Of a stretch of 64,000 nucleotides of DNA, positions 8,486 to 16,638 are shown in pieces. Each line of letters starts with the position of its first letter. Positions within the stretch are counted from its first letter, which is position 1. A model generated the notes under the pieces. That model was not told where the DNA came from. It was given only the letters and a program-made list of their open reading frames with translations, and did no database searches. The translations under genes and the position numbers were made by a program. Origin of the DNA: Pseudomonas thivervalensis (GTDB taxonomy: Bacteria; Pseudomonadota; Gammaproteobacteria; Pseudomonadales; Pseudomonadaceae); the NCBI RefSeq assembly GCF_001269655.1, contig NZ_LHVE01000010.1:1-64000 (forward strand), given 5' to 3'.

Positions 8486-8646
8486 ACCCTGCCTCACAAA
8501 GGAGATGAACAGTGCAATCCGTGTCGGGCTCTCACATCGGGTTCTACGCTATCGTTTTGGAACACGTAGACGCTGACGAGCACGCCGCTTGATTCACTGC
8601 CATTGTTTTTCTCGGGAAAGCACTATGCGAAAACGCTACGGCGCAG

Positions 8647-8664
8647 ACTACGTAAAAACGGCAA
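8647..8664. promoter_or_regulatory. Third copy of the 18-base element
   Basis: ACTACGTAAAAACGGCAA is identical to 5723-5740 and has the same orientation relative to the minus-strand gene behind it. The rest of 8486-8774 holds no convincing ORF; it carries the promoter region of the small exported protein and the 3-prime flank of argC. Confidence 0.5.
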
Positions 8665-8774
8665 ATATAGGATTTGATGCCAACCAAAGTTGGGGTTTCT
8701 AAGGTCCAGGTCGGCGAATGTTCCCGCTACACATTGAAGTCAGGGCATCACGCTGATTTGCGTGCCCATCGGAG

Positions 8775-9704
8775 TCATGCGCCTGCAAGCATCAAGTCCA
8801 GATTCTGCACCGCCGCGCCAGCGGCGCCCTTCCCAAGATTGTCAAACACCGCAGCCAGCAAAATTTGTCCGGTCCCATCGTTCTCGAACACTGACAATCG
8901 CACATCATCGGTCCCGTTAAGCGCCTGAGGATCAAGGGTCGTCAGCGCTTTGGCTTCCTGCATCGACATCACGTGTACATGGCGCGCATCGGCATAGTGC
9001 TGCACCAGACACGCATGCAACTGCAGCGCACTCACGCCTGGCGCCAACAACCGGGCTTGCACAGGTATGGTCAGCACGATTCCCTGCCGGAAAGCGCCAT
9101 AGGCCGGCACGAACATCGGCCGCTCCGTCAGGCCGCTTTGCTGCTGGATTTCCGGAACATGCTTGTGTGCCAGCCCCAGCCCATAGACCTGAAACGCCAA
9201 CGCCTGCGCTGCGCCCGCGCCCTCATGCTCTTCCACGCCGGCCCGTCCTTTTCCGGAATAACCCGACACGGCATGAATGTTCACCGGGTAATCCCTGGGC
9301 ACTAGTCCCGCCTCCAGCAACGGGCGCAGCAACCCGATCGCCCCCGTTGGATAACAACCGGGGTTGCTGACCCGTCGTGCGGCGGCGATGCGTTGGGTCT
9401 GCTGCAAGCTCATCTCCGCGAAGCCATACGTCCAGTCTGGATGGGTACGGTGCGCCGAACTCGCATCGATCACCCGAACGGCTGGGTTTTCGATGGCCCC
9501 TACAGCGTCGCGCGCAGCCTGGTCGGGCAAGCAGAGGATCGCGATGTCGCAGTGGTTGATGGCTTCGGCGCGACGTTGCGGATCCTTGCGATATTCGGCG
9601 CTGAGGGTGAGCAGCCGCAGATCGTTCCGATCGCGCAGGCGTTGATGGATTTGCAACCCGGTGGTGCCTTGGTCGCCATCGATGAATACAAGGGGGCTCG
9701 CCAT
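8775..9704 (-). CDS. argC: N-acetyl-gamma-glutamyl-phosphate reductase, second type
   Basis: A 309-residue enzyme reducing N-acetylglutamyl phosphate to the semialdehyde in arginine biosynthesis. Its length fits the shorter ArgC class. Visible motifs are the N-terminal NADP-binding DGDQGTTGLQI, the catalytic-Cys segment RRVSNPGCYPTGAIGLLRPL, the SGYSGKGRAG loop, and AHKHVPEIQQQSGL with the active-site His. The start at 9704 was chosen because the conserved domain begins there; the frame is open 12 codons further. It is divergent from a LysR gene, unusual for housekeeping arginine genes, so this may be an accessory copy under special control. Confidence 0.93.
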   Translation of the reverse strand: MASPLVFIDGDQGTTGLQIHQRLRDRNDLRLLTLSAEYRKDPQRRAEAINHCDIAILCLPDQAARDAVGAIENPAVRVIDASSAHRTHPDWTYGFAEMSLQQTQRIAAARRVSNPGCYPTGAIGLLRPLLEAGLVPRDYPVNIHAVSGYSGKGRAGVEEHEGAGAAQALAFQVYGLGLAHKHVPEIQQQSGLTERPMFVPAYGAFRQGIVLTIPVQARLLAPGVSALQLHACLVQHYADARHVHVMSMQEAKALTTLDPQALNGTDDVRLSVFENDGTGQILLAAVFDNLGKGAAGAAVQNLDLMLAGA

Positions 9705-9790
9705 GGAATGCTCTCGGACATTGGAAATCAGGAGCTCCAATGTTCAGCGAGGCGCTAAGATAGGAAAAGTTGAATTTATAAACGCTGAAA

Positions 9791-9805
9791 TTCAGATTTT
9801 CTGAA
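9791..9805. promoter_or_regulatory. Perfect palindrome, candidate LysR operator
   Basis: TTCAGATTTTCTGAA is a perfect 6-3-6 inverted repeat. It lies 13 bases before the LysR start at 9819 in the 114-base gap to argC. The position suits LysR autoregulation and control of argC. Confidence 0.55.
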
Positions 9806-9818
9806 CAAGGACTCACTT

Positions 9819-10703
9819 ATGCGGGAAATCAGCCTGGACCGTCTGCGCACGTTGGTGGCGATTGCCGACCTGGGGTCGTTTGCCGAAGCGGCCCGTGCCC
9901 TGCACCTTGCGCCACCCACCGTCAGCCTGCATATCGCCGACTTGGAGTCGCGCGTGGGCGGCAAGCTGTTGTCGCGCACCCGTGGGCGCGTTCAGCCTTC
10001 AGCGATAGGCAACACGCTGGTGGAACGCGCGCGGCGCCTGTTGGCAGATGCGGAGCAGGCGCTTGAGGACGTGAAGCGTCAGGTACAGGGATTGGCCGGG
10101 CGTGTGCGGCTAGGCGCCTCCACCGGGGCCATCGCCCAGTTGCTGCCGAACGCTTTGGAAACGTTGAGCCAACGCCACCCCGCGATCGATGTGCAGGTGG
10201 CGGTGCTCACCTCCCAGGAAACCTTGAAGAAGCTTGCCGAGGGCGCCTTGGAGATCGGTTTGGTGGCGCTGCCGCAGCCGCCGGTGAAGGGCTTGCGGAT
10301 CGAGCCGTGGCGACGGGACCCGGTCATGGCCTTCTTGCCGGCTCGCTGGGAATGCCCGGCGGTGGTGAGCCCCGACTGGCTGTCCGCTCAGGCGTTGATC
10401 TTGAATGACACCACCACTCGCCTTTCGCGCTTGACGTCGGAGTGGTTCGCCAGTGACGGCCGGCAGCCCGCGCCGCGCATCCAACTGAACTACAACGATG
10501 CGATCAAGAGCCTGGTGGCGGCGGGTTATGGTGCGACATTGTTGCCCCATGAAGCCTCCACGCCATTGCCCGATACCCGGATCGTCATGCGGCCATTGAA
10601 GCCCTTGTTGTGGCGTCAACTGGGTATAGCCCACCGCAGTCAGGACATCGAACGGCCTACGCAACATGTGTTGGATGTGTTGTGGGAATTAAGCGCGGAG
10701 TGA
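9819..10703 (+). CDS. LysR-family transcriptional regulator
   Basis: A 294-residue regulator. Residues 1-60 contain the winged helix (LRTLVAIADLGSFAEAARAL, TVSLHIADLESRVGGKLLSR), and residues about 90-290 the substrate-binding-like domain with VRLGASTGAIAQLLP. It is divergent from argC, and the gap contains a perfect palindrome next to its own start, so argC is the most likely target. The effector cannot be deduced. ATG at 9819 after an AAGGA sequence. Confidence 0.9.
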   Translation: MREISLDRLRTLVAIADLGSFAEAARALHLAPPTVSLHIADLESRVGGKLLSRTRGRVQPSAIGNTLVERARRLLADAEQALEDVKRQVQGLAGRVRLGASTGAIAQLLPNALETLSQRHPAIDVQVAVLTSQETLKKLAEGALEIGLVALPQPPVKGLRIEPWRRDPVMAFLPARWECPAVVSPDWLSAQALILNDTTTRLSRLTSEWFASDGRQPAPRIQLNYNDAIKSLVAAGYGATLLPHEASTPLPDTRIVMRPLKPLLWRQLGIAHRSQDIERPTQHVLDVLWELSAE

Positions 10704-10818
10704 TTATGTCCGGGCATGCGGTATCCTGCGCGACGTAAAACACGATCCAGGCCTGCGGCGTGCCACCGCTTGTCACGCCCCCTTGATCGATCTAAAGGCG
10801 GCGCACCAGGAGGTCAGC

Positions 10819-11775
10819 ATGTTGTTTGGACATCGATTCGAGCGCACCGCGCAGGATGATCTGCACATTCACTCGCGTAACCTGGTACAGAGCGCCTTCG
10901 TGCTGCTGACAGGCGCGCTTGCCTTCATGTTGCCGATGGCGTTCGCCGTGTTTGTGATCATTGATGAAAACTCGCCTCTGACGGACCTGGATCCGCTGAC
11001 TTCACTGCTGATCGTGCTCGGGCTGCTGCTGATTCCGGCCCTCGGCCTGCTCCTGATGGTGTACACCGGCATGCGCGAGACCTTGCTGCTATCGCGACGC
11101 GACGGTGAAGGCAAGCGCCGCACCCGAAACTTTTTTGGACGCCGCGAGCGTGTGCATTCGGTCTTTAGAATCGACACCCCCAAATGCCTCGAACTTCGCC
11201 GTCGCCCGGATGCCAGGCCAGCCTACACCCAACTGTGGCTGGTGATGCGCGATGGCACCGAGCAGCGCCTGACGACCGACAACGTTCCGGTGGTACCGGG
11301 AAGCAAACACACCGATGTGTGGCTGCGAGAGCTGGCCAACTACCTGAACGTGGCAGTGCCTACTGAAGTCGTCGTGGGTTCGACGGCGGCTGTGAAGGCC
11401 ACCTACAAACCTGCTCCAGCCCCAACCAGCGGTAAAGCGGTGAGGGAAGCCAGGCAGCGCAGAGCCAAGGAACTCAGGCCTTCCCATGAGGCCACTGAAA
11501 AACTCGGCACGCCCGCACGCGCCCTGCTCCTTCTAATGGGTGTTTTCCTGGCACTATTGGAGCTGAGTCGCGTCATCGCATTGGTGCCCGCTCTGTTTGC
11601 CGGACGGCTGCGTGTCGGCGGTCGAACGGGCACGACCACCTTCTACTGGGCCGAGCAACCGCTCACCTTCTCATTCAACATGCTGGTGGGCATGGCCGAG
11701 GTGTTGATCCTCGGATTCATCGCCTGGGGTTGTCTGCGCATGGCAATCCGGGGCCGGATGAGTTCCAATCCCTGA
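10819..11775 (+). CDS. Membrane protein of unknown function
   Basis: A 318-residue protein (start ATG 10819 with AGGAGG ribosome site; a TTG further upstream is less likely). Two adjacent hydrophobic helices at residues about 25-50 and 58-82 are followed by a soluble region (about 90-230) resembling a PH-like sheet with a basic RRDGEGKRRTRN stretch. Two more helices follow, at about 232-258 and 285-308. The architecture resembles membrane proteins with a cytosolic PH-like domain, but no specific family is recognised. It converges with the monooxygenase gene, six bases apart. Confidence 0.7.
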   Translation: MLFGHRFERTAQDDLHIHSRNLVQSAFVLLTGALAFMLPMAFAVFVIIDENSPLTDLDPLTSLLIVLGLLLIPALGLLLMVYTGMRETLLLSRRDGEGKRRTRNFFGRRERVHSVFRIDTPKCLELRRRPDARPAYTQLWLVMRDGTEQRLTTDNVPVVPGSKHTDVWLRELANYLNVAVPTEVVVGSTAAVKATYKPAPAPTSGKAVREARQRRAKELRPSHEATEKLGTPARALLLLMGVFLALLELSRVIALVPALFAGRLRVGGRTGTTTFYWAEQPLTFSFNMLVGMAEVLILGFIAWGCLRMAIRGRMSSNP

Positions 11776-11781
11776 GGGTGG

Positions 11782-12108
11782 TCAATTCGGCCGCCGCTCG
11801 GTCAGAAACGGTGAGCAGGAAGCTGCCCCGTCAATATGGTAGACCCTCGGTTCTTCCGAAAAATATTCCTCCAAACCCATCATGAACATCCGATGGTCTT
11901 CACTCGCTTCGAAACCCGGCGTGTGATCCTCGAGTGACTGCCATTGCACGATCAGGTTGAATTGCTCGGGGGTCTCAATCCCTTGCGCCAGCAGGTGACC
12001 GCCGTAACCCTTTGCCCGGGTGAGCAAAGGAGCGACCTCGGCAAATGCACGCCTGAACATTTCAATGCGTTCTTTGTGAATGGGGAGCAGAGCGATCTCA
12101 TAAATCAT
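11782..12108 (-). CDS. Antibiotic biosynthesis monooxygenase (ABM) family protein
   Basis: A 108-residue ferredoxin-like alpha/beta barrel protein. The N-terminal strand MIYEIALLPIHKERIEMF, the central FNLIVQWQSLEDHTPGFEASEDHRMF and the closing strand VYHID fit the ABM superfamily, whose members act as small quinol or haem monooxygenases or as YgiN-like quinone-cycle partners. It follows a quinone oxidoreductase-like gene by 41 bases on the same strand, a pairing consistent with quinone redox chemistry. The start has a strong AGGAAGG ribosome site. Confidence 0.8.
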   Translation of the reverse strand: MIYEIALLPIHKERIEMFRRAFAEVAPLLTRAKGYGGHLLAQGIETPEQFNLIVQWQSLEDHTPGFEASEDHRMFMMGLEEYFSEEPRVYHIDGAASCSPFLTERRPN

Positions 12109-12149
12109 GGCCTTCCTCGAAAATGACTTGAACGGTTAAAAGTGCGCAC

Positions 12150-13124
12150 TTACGCGATGAGCGATGGCTCGACCGCTATCGCGATTTTTCCTTGAACACC
12201 GTTGTTGAGACTCTCCAGCCGGGCATGGGCGAGCGCAATGTCGGCAAGCGAATAGACGGCGCCAACATGTGGCCGCAGTTGACCTCGCGCGACCAACGCG
12301 CTCAACTCATCGAGCTTGCCGCGGTTCTGCCTTGTGAAAACGAAGTGATAACTCGCGTTCTTGCCCCAGGCCTGGACAAGGTTTTGTGGCTGTGCAATGT
12401 CCACGATCGAGACAACGCGGCCAAGCTGTGCCAGCGCGTCGGGGCTGCGCGACAAGGTATTGCCGCCGATGGTGTCGAACACAACATCCACTCCGCGACC
12501 ACCCGTTTCCAGCAGGATGGCGTCGACGTAATCCTCCTTCTCATAGTCGATGACCACATCGGCCCCCAGACTTCGCACGAACTCAGCGTTTGTCTCGCGC
12601 ACGGTCGTGAACACCCTTGCCCCCATGGCTTTTGCCAGTTGGATCGCCACATGACCGACGCCTCCCGCGCCGCCGTGGATCAGAACGCTTTCGCCCACCC
12701 TGAGCGCCGCACGCACGATCAGTGCTTCCCATACCGTCCCGCCAACCAAGCTCAGGCTTGCCGCCTCTAGATGGCTTAGCGAGGGCGGCTTCTTCCCAAT
12801 GATGGTTTCGGCAGCAACGTGGTACTCGGCATAACTTCCTTGCCCATCAAATATTTGCGGGGTGTACCAGACTTCGTCTCCCGGCGCGAAGGCTGTCACG
12901 CCGGGTCCAACGTCTTCGACGACGCCCGATACATCGTGTCCGGTAATGGCCGGCAGTTGCACCAGGTCGGGATAGTCGCCGCGTCGAACCTGATAATCCA
13001 ACGGATTGATGGAGGTTGCGTGTACCCGGACCAGGACTTGTCCCGCCTGCGGCACAGGCTTGGGCACATCGCAGAGTTCGAACGAACCCGACCCGCCAAA
13101 TGATTTAAGTACCATTGCTTTCAT
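12150..13124 (-). CDS. Quinone oxidoreductase-like zinc-independent alcohol dehydrogenase
   Basis: A 324-residue medium-chain dehydrogenase/reductase. The GroES-like N-terminal half (residues 1-120) includes HATSINPLDYQVRRGDYP and the AITGHDVSGVVEDVG segment. The Rossmann half carries the NADPH motif HGGAGGVGHVAIQLAKAMGA near residue 150. No structural zinc Cys cluster is present, matching quinone oxidoreductases. The promoter contains the perfect 20-base palindrome at 13153-13172 shared with the upstream ArsR gene, so it is probably repressed by that regulator. GAGGA ribosome site. Confidence 0.9.
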   Translation of the reverse strand: MKAMVLKSFGGSGSFELCDVPKPVPQAGQVLVRVHATSINPLDYQVRRGDYPDLVQLPAITGHDVSGVVEDVGPGVTAFAPGDEVWYTPQIFDGQGSYAEYHVAAETIIGKKPPSLSHLEAASLSLVGGTVWEALIVRAALRVGESVLIHGGAGGVGHVAIQLAKAMGARVFTTVRETNAEFVRSLGADVVIDYEKEDYVDAILLETGGRGVDVVFDTIGGNTLSRSPDALAQLGRVVSIVDIAQPQNLVQAWGKNASYHFVFTRQNRGKLDELSALVARGQLRPHVGAVYSLADIALAHARLESLNNGVQGKIAIAVEPSLIA

Positions 13125-13152
13125 CGTAAAATCCTCGAATCTAGAAAAAGGA

Positions 13153-13172
13153 ATATCGAGATATCTCGATAT
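13153..13172. promoter_or_regulatory. Perfect 20-base palindrome, ArsR-family operator
   Basis: ATATCGAGATATCTCGATAT is fully self-complementary. It sits between the ArsR stop (13188) and the oxidoreductase start (13124), 28 bases upstream of that start. A related copy precedes arsR itself. Confidence 0.75.
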
Positions 13173-13187
13173 ATTACGGTAAAAAAA

Positions 13188-13490
13188 CTACAGTTCTTTC
13201 CCTATGACCTCGGCAAGCGCGCGGATGGCTGCTTCATTGCGCTTGTAGTAGGTCCACTGACCGATACGCCGGACTTCGACCAAGCCCACTCGTTGCAGCG
13301 TTGCAAGGTAACCAGACACCGTTGACTGCGACAGTCCGATACCTTCTTGAATACTGCTGACGCAGACACCCACCGTGAGAACGTCACCTTCATCCTGTGG
13401 AGGGAAGTTCTTTGCGGGATCCTTCAAGCCTTTCAAGATTTGCAGGCGTGTAGGGTTCGAGAGTGCTTTGAATATTTCGATCAATTCCAT
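13188..13490 (-). CDS. ArsR-family transcriptional repressor
   Basis: A 100-residue winged-helix protein. MELIEIFKALSNPTRLQILKGL is the ArsR N-terminal helix pair; SQSTVSGYLATLQRVGLVEVRR forms the recognition helix, followed by the beta-wing IGQWTYYKRNE. The classic metal motif ELCVCDL is absent; one Cys (GVCVSS) remains near the alpha-3 position, so sensing may be by thiol or ligand rather than arsenic. Near-identical operators before this gene and before the next indicate autoregulation plus control of the oxidoreductase/monooxygenase pair downstream. Confidence 0.9.
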   Translation of the reverse strand: MELIEIFKALSNPTRLQILKGLKDPAKNFPPQDEGDVLTVGVCVSSIQEGIGLSQSTVSGYLATLQRVGLVEVRRIGQWTYYKRNEAAIRALAEVIGKEL

Positions 13491-13499
13491 GGCCCGAGA

Positions 13500-13519
13500 A
13501 TATCGAGATTTTTCGATAT
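13500..13519. promoter_or_regulatory. ArsR-family operator, imperfect copy
   Basis: ATATCGAGATTTTTCGATAT shares the outer ATATCGAGAT and TCGATAT arms with 13153-13172. It lies 9 bases upstream of the arsR start codon, where binding would block initiation. Confidence 0.7.
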
Positions 13520-13661
13520 GTCAATACAAGGTATCAATGCGGTTCAGATGCCAGTCTGGACGACAGAAGACTGGCCACTCAGAGCCATACACATCCCACA
13601 TAACCCTAAAAGCACCTTTTAAATGGCAGAATCCCCGTAATCGATCGTTTCGGAGACCACG

Positions 13662-15521
13662 ATGCTTCGCGTATTTGAACAAAGACTCGACCCCTTCCCG
13701 CCTGACGAGGTCCCCCCGCCACCCAACGGCCTGGCTCGATTTCTTTGGGCCTGCACCCGGGGCGCCCGCGGTTACATCCTGGCATTTGCGCTGCTCAGCG
13801 CCGGTGTGTCGATCTACGAAGCCTGGCTGTTCGCTTTCCTCGGCCAGGTGGTGGATCTGCTTTCGACCTGGCAGGCAGGTGGTGACGCGGCGGCGCAGGA
13901 AAGTCGCGTGCTGTGGGGCATGGGCATCGTCATGGTGGCCAGCGTCGGGCTGGTGGCGCTGCGTACAATGGTGCAGCACCAGATATTGGCGATCAATCTG
14001 CCGTTGCGGCTGCGTTGGGACTTCCACCGCCTGATGCTGCGGCAGAGCCTTTCGTTCTTTTCCGATGAGTTCTCCGGCCGGGTCACCACCAAGGTGATGC
14101 AGACTGCCCTGGCCGTGCGCGACGTGTTGTTCACCCTGATCGAGATCGCCCCTGGAATCGGCGTGTATTTCATCGCGATCATCGCACTGGCCGGCGGCTT
14201 CGCCCTGAAACTGATGCTGCCTTTCGTGGCCTGGATCGTGTTATTCGGGCTGGCCATGCTCTACTTCGTGCCCCGCCTGGGGAAAGTCGGACAGGAACAA
14301 GCCCATGCGCGCTCCTCGATGACCGGACGGATCTCGGACGCCTACACCAACATCACCACCGTGAAGCTGTTTTCCCACTCCAACCGTGAAGCGCACTTCG
14401 CGCGCGCGGCCATGGAGGATTTCAAACAGACCGGCTTTCGCCAGATGCGTCTGGTCAGCCAGTTCGAGATCGTCAACCAAGCGTTGGTGGTGGGGTTGAT
14501 CATGGCCGCAGGCGGTTATGCGCTTTGGCTGTGGCATCAGGGCGATGTCGGCGCCGGCGCGGTGGCGGCGATCACCGCCATGGCGTTGCGCATCAATGGC
14601 ATGTCGCACTGGATCATGTGGCAAATGACCTCGCTGTTCGAGAGCATCGGCACCGTGCAGGATGGCATGGCGACCCTGACTCGCGGCCCCAAGGTGCAGG
14701 ACGCGCCGGACGCGGGTGTACTGGTGACCTCCGGCGGAGCGGTCACCTTCGACAACGTGAGCTTCAACTACAACGGCGAACGCCAGGTGCTCGATGGCCT
14801 GAGCCTGGACATTCGCCCGGGTGAGAAAATCGGCCTGGTAGGCCGTTCCGGCGCGGGCAAATCCACGCTCATCAACTTGCTGCTGCGCTTCTATGATGTC
14901 GACAGCGGGCAGATCCGCATTGACGGGCAGGACATTGCCCACGTGACGCAGGACAGCCTGCGCAGCGCCATCGGCATGGTCACCCAGGATACGTCCCTGC
15001 TGCACCGTTCCATTCGCGACAACATCGCCTACGGCCGACCTGATGCAAGCGACGCACAAATCCGCCGCGCCGCGGCCAATGCCCAGGCCGATGAGTTCAT
15101 CAGCCAACTGAGCGACCGCCAAGGTCACTCCGGCTACGACACCCTGGTGGGCGAGCGCGGCATCAAGCTGTCGGGCGGTCAGCGCCAGCGCATCGCGATT
15201 GCTCGTGTGATGCTCAAGAACGCCCCGATCCTGCTCTTGGACGAGGCGACCAGCGCGCTGGATTCGGAAGTCGAAGTGGCCATCCAGGAAAGCCTCGATG
15301 AAATGATGCAGGGTAAAACTGTCATCGCCATTGCTCATCGACTGTCGACGATTGCGGCGATGGATCGACTGATTGTCATGGATGATGGACGCATCATTGA
15401 ACAGGGTACCCACGCTGAACTGCTCGCCAAGAACGGTATTTATGCGCGTCTGTGGCACCACCAGAGTGGCGGGTTCCTGGGTGAGGATCGGTGGGTGACG
15501 GAGGCGATGGATCAGGTGTGA
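13662..15521 (+). CDS. ABC transporter, fused permease and ATPase (MsbA-like half exporter)
   Basis: A 619-residue half transporter that would act as a homodimer or heterodimer. Residues about 35-310 form the type-I exporter membrane domain with six helices. The nucleotide-binding domain follows, with Walker A GRSGAGKST near 394, signature LSGGQRQRIAIAR near 503, Walker B ILLLDEATSALD near 523 and the switch His in AHRLST near 558. The substrate is unknown; the family exports lipids, peptides and drugs. GGAG ribosome site before the ATG. The gene is monocistronic; the 246 bases after it contain no ORF I can support. Confidence 0.93.
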   Translation: MLRVFEQRLDPFPPDEVPPPPNGLARFLWACTRGARGYILAFALLSAGVSIYEAWLFAFLGQVVDLLSTWQAGGDAAAQESRVLWGMGIVMVASVGLVALRTMVQHQILAINLPLRLRWDFHRLMLRQSLSFFSDEFSGRVTTKVMQTALAVRDVLFTLIEIAPGIGVYFIAIIALAGGFALKLMLPFVAWIVLFGLAMLYFVPRLGKVGQEQAHARSSMTGRISDAYTNITTVKLFSHSNREAHFARAAMEDFKQTGFRQMRLVSQFEIVNQALVVGLIMAAGGYALWLWHQGDVGAGAVAAITAMALRINGMSHWIMWQMTSLFESIGTVQDGMATLTRGPKVQDAPDAGVLVTSGGAVTFDNVSFNYNGERQVLDGLSLDIRPGEKIGLVGRSGAGKSTLINLLLRFYDVDSGQIRIDGQDIAHVTQDSLRSAIGMVTQDTSLLHRSIRDNIAYGRPDASDAQIRRAAANAQADEFISQLSDRQGHSGYDTLVGERGIKLSGGQRQRIAIARVMLKNAPILLLDEATSALDSEVEVAIQESLDEMMQGKTVIAIAHRLSTIAAMDRLIVMDDGRIIEQGTHAELLAKNGIYARLWHHQSGGFLGEDRWVTEAMDQV

Positions 15522-15768
15522 GGGTAGATGGCCTGGGGTGATCTGCAGGTGGGTGTTTTGGGTCGGAAGCTGTCCTCCACAACGGGCAGGTTTCGGCCAG
15601 AAGCAGACGTTCAGACGAGGGCCGTCTCCAGCCAATAGCCGTCATTGTGGAGCTCTTTAATCAACCCGTTCCGTCCCTCCGAAGAACCTACAAAGCCAGT
15701 AGTGATTAGTTTTGATGAAGGACCAGCGTATAGCTAATGCTAAGCCATTGCCCTACAACGTGTTAACT

Positions 15769-16419
15769 CTAAACTAGAAAATATTGCGTAAATATAGCTT
15801 TTAACCAAGAAAAATAGTCATCATCAGTCATTGCTTTCGTAATGCTCTCGCCTTTCCGACCAATCGTGAAAGAATCAAGGCTACCGCTGTTCATTTTAAA
15901 AGTAAAATTATTCGGCAACTCTAGCGTCGAATCATAATACTCATCTTGCATCAGGGAAAAATCGATCTCATATGGAAATCTATCGAGGATTTGCCCGACC
16001 GCGAAGATGAATAGCTCCACAATATCAAGATAGTCTTCCACCTGCTCCGTAGTAGGCACAATGTATTCGTGCTCGACACGGTTTCGTGTCTTATTTAATC
16101 TGGACAAAATGCGAGGTGACAATACCCCGCATTTTGAAAGGTACTCCAGTCGCTTATCAAATCCTAGCTGCTTATTTTTGTAGGCAACTTTCCACCCTAG
16201 GGCATCGCACAGAGTTTCTGTCTGCAGATGGAAAGCTCTTTTGGCGTTTCCAACAGCGTTAATTAAAGTCCGCCCCCCATCCTGCTCGTCAAAATCCTGC
16301 CTTGCATATTCCAAATAAGTTGATGGCAAGATTTTTGCTTGATGATTCACCCAGCTATAAGTCCCTCCATCATTGATGTAGTGGGAAATGTACTCTGGTT
16401 TTAAGTTCTTAACGTTCAT
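15769..16419 (-). CDS. HEPN-like hypothetical protein in AT-rich island
   Basis: A 216-residue protein in DNA visibly poorer in GC than its surroundings. Residues 50-150 are mostly helical and contain RNRVEH at 112-117, an R-x4-H arrangement typical of HEPN ribonuclease domains, followed by an EDYLDIVELFIFAVG helix. The C-terminal 60 residues look beta-rich. HEPN proteins are frequent RNase toxins or defence effectors, but I infer the fold from one motif and the helical context only. It lies on the same strand as the ATPase/PLD-like pair, 219 bases downstream, separated by a dispersed repeat. Confidence 0.55.
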   Translation of the reverse strand: MNVKNLKPEYISHYINDGGTYSWVNHQAKILPSTYLEYARQDFDEQDGGRTLINAVGNAKRAFHLQTETLCDALGWKVAYKNKQLGFDKRLEYLSKCGVLSPRILSRLNKTRNRVEHEYIVPTTEQVEDYLDIVELFIFAVGQILDRFPYEIDFSLMQDEYYDSTLELPNNFTFKMNSGSLDSFTIGRKGESITKAMTDDDYFSWLKAIFTQYFLV

Positions 16420-16511
16420 TTACAGTTCCCAAATACCTGTCAAATTGGTGCTCTATAGTACACAGACGCTCGACAGTATTGAATCGCCCCCGGGTTCCAT
16501 AGACATCTGAA

Positions 16512-16540
16512 TGACCGCTTTCGGCCAATAGCGGACGGTC
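16512..16540. repeat. Island-flanking repeat, copy 1
   Basis: A 29-base element, TGACCGCTTTCGGCC at its left, matches the element at 19334-19361 at about 23 of 29 positions. The two copies bracket the ATPase/PLD-like pair. A looser relative lies at about 15590-15610. Confidence 0.45.
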
Positions 16541-16638
16541 AGATTTAACCAGATTCCGTCCAACCCCTACGGTCGGAAAAAGCTACATTCGCGCGAAACC
16601 GTGTCAGATGCGTCTAGGAACCTCAAGACGATTCAAGG

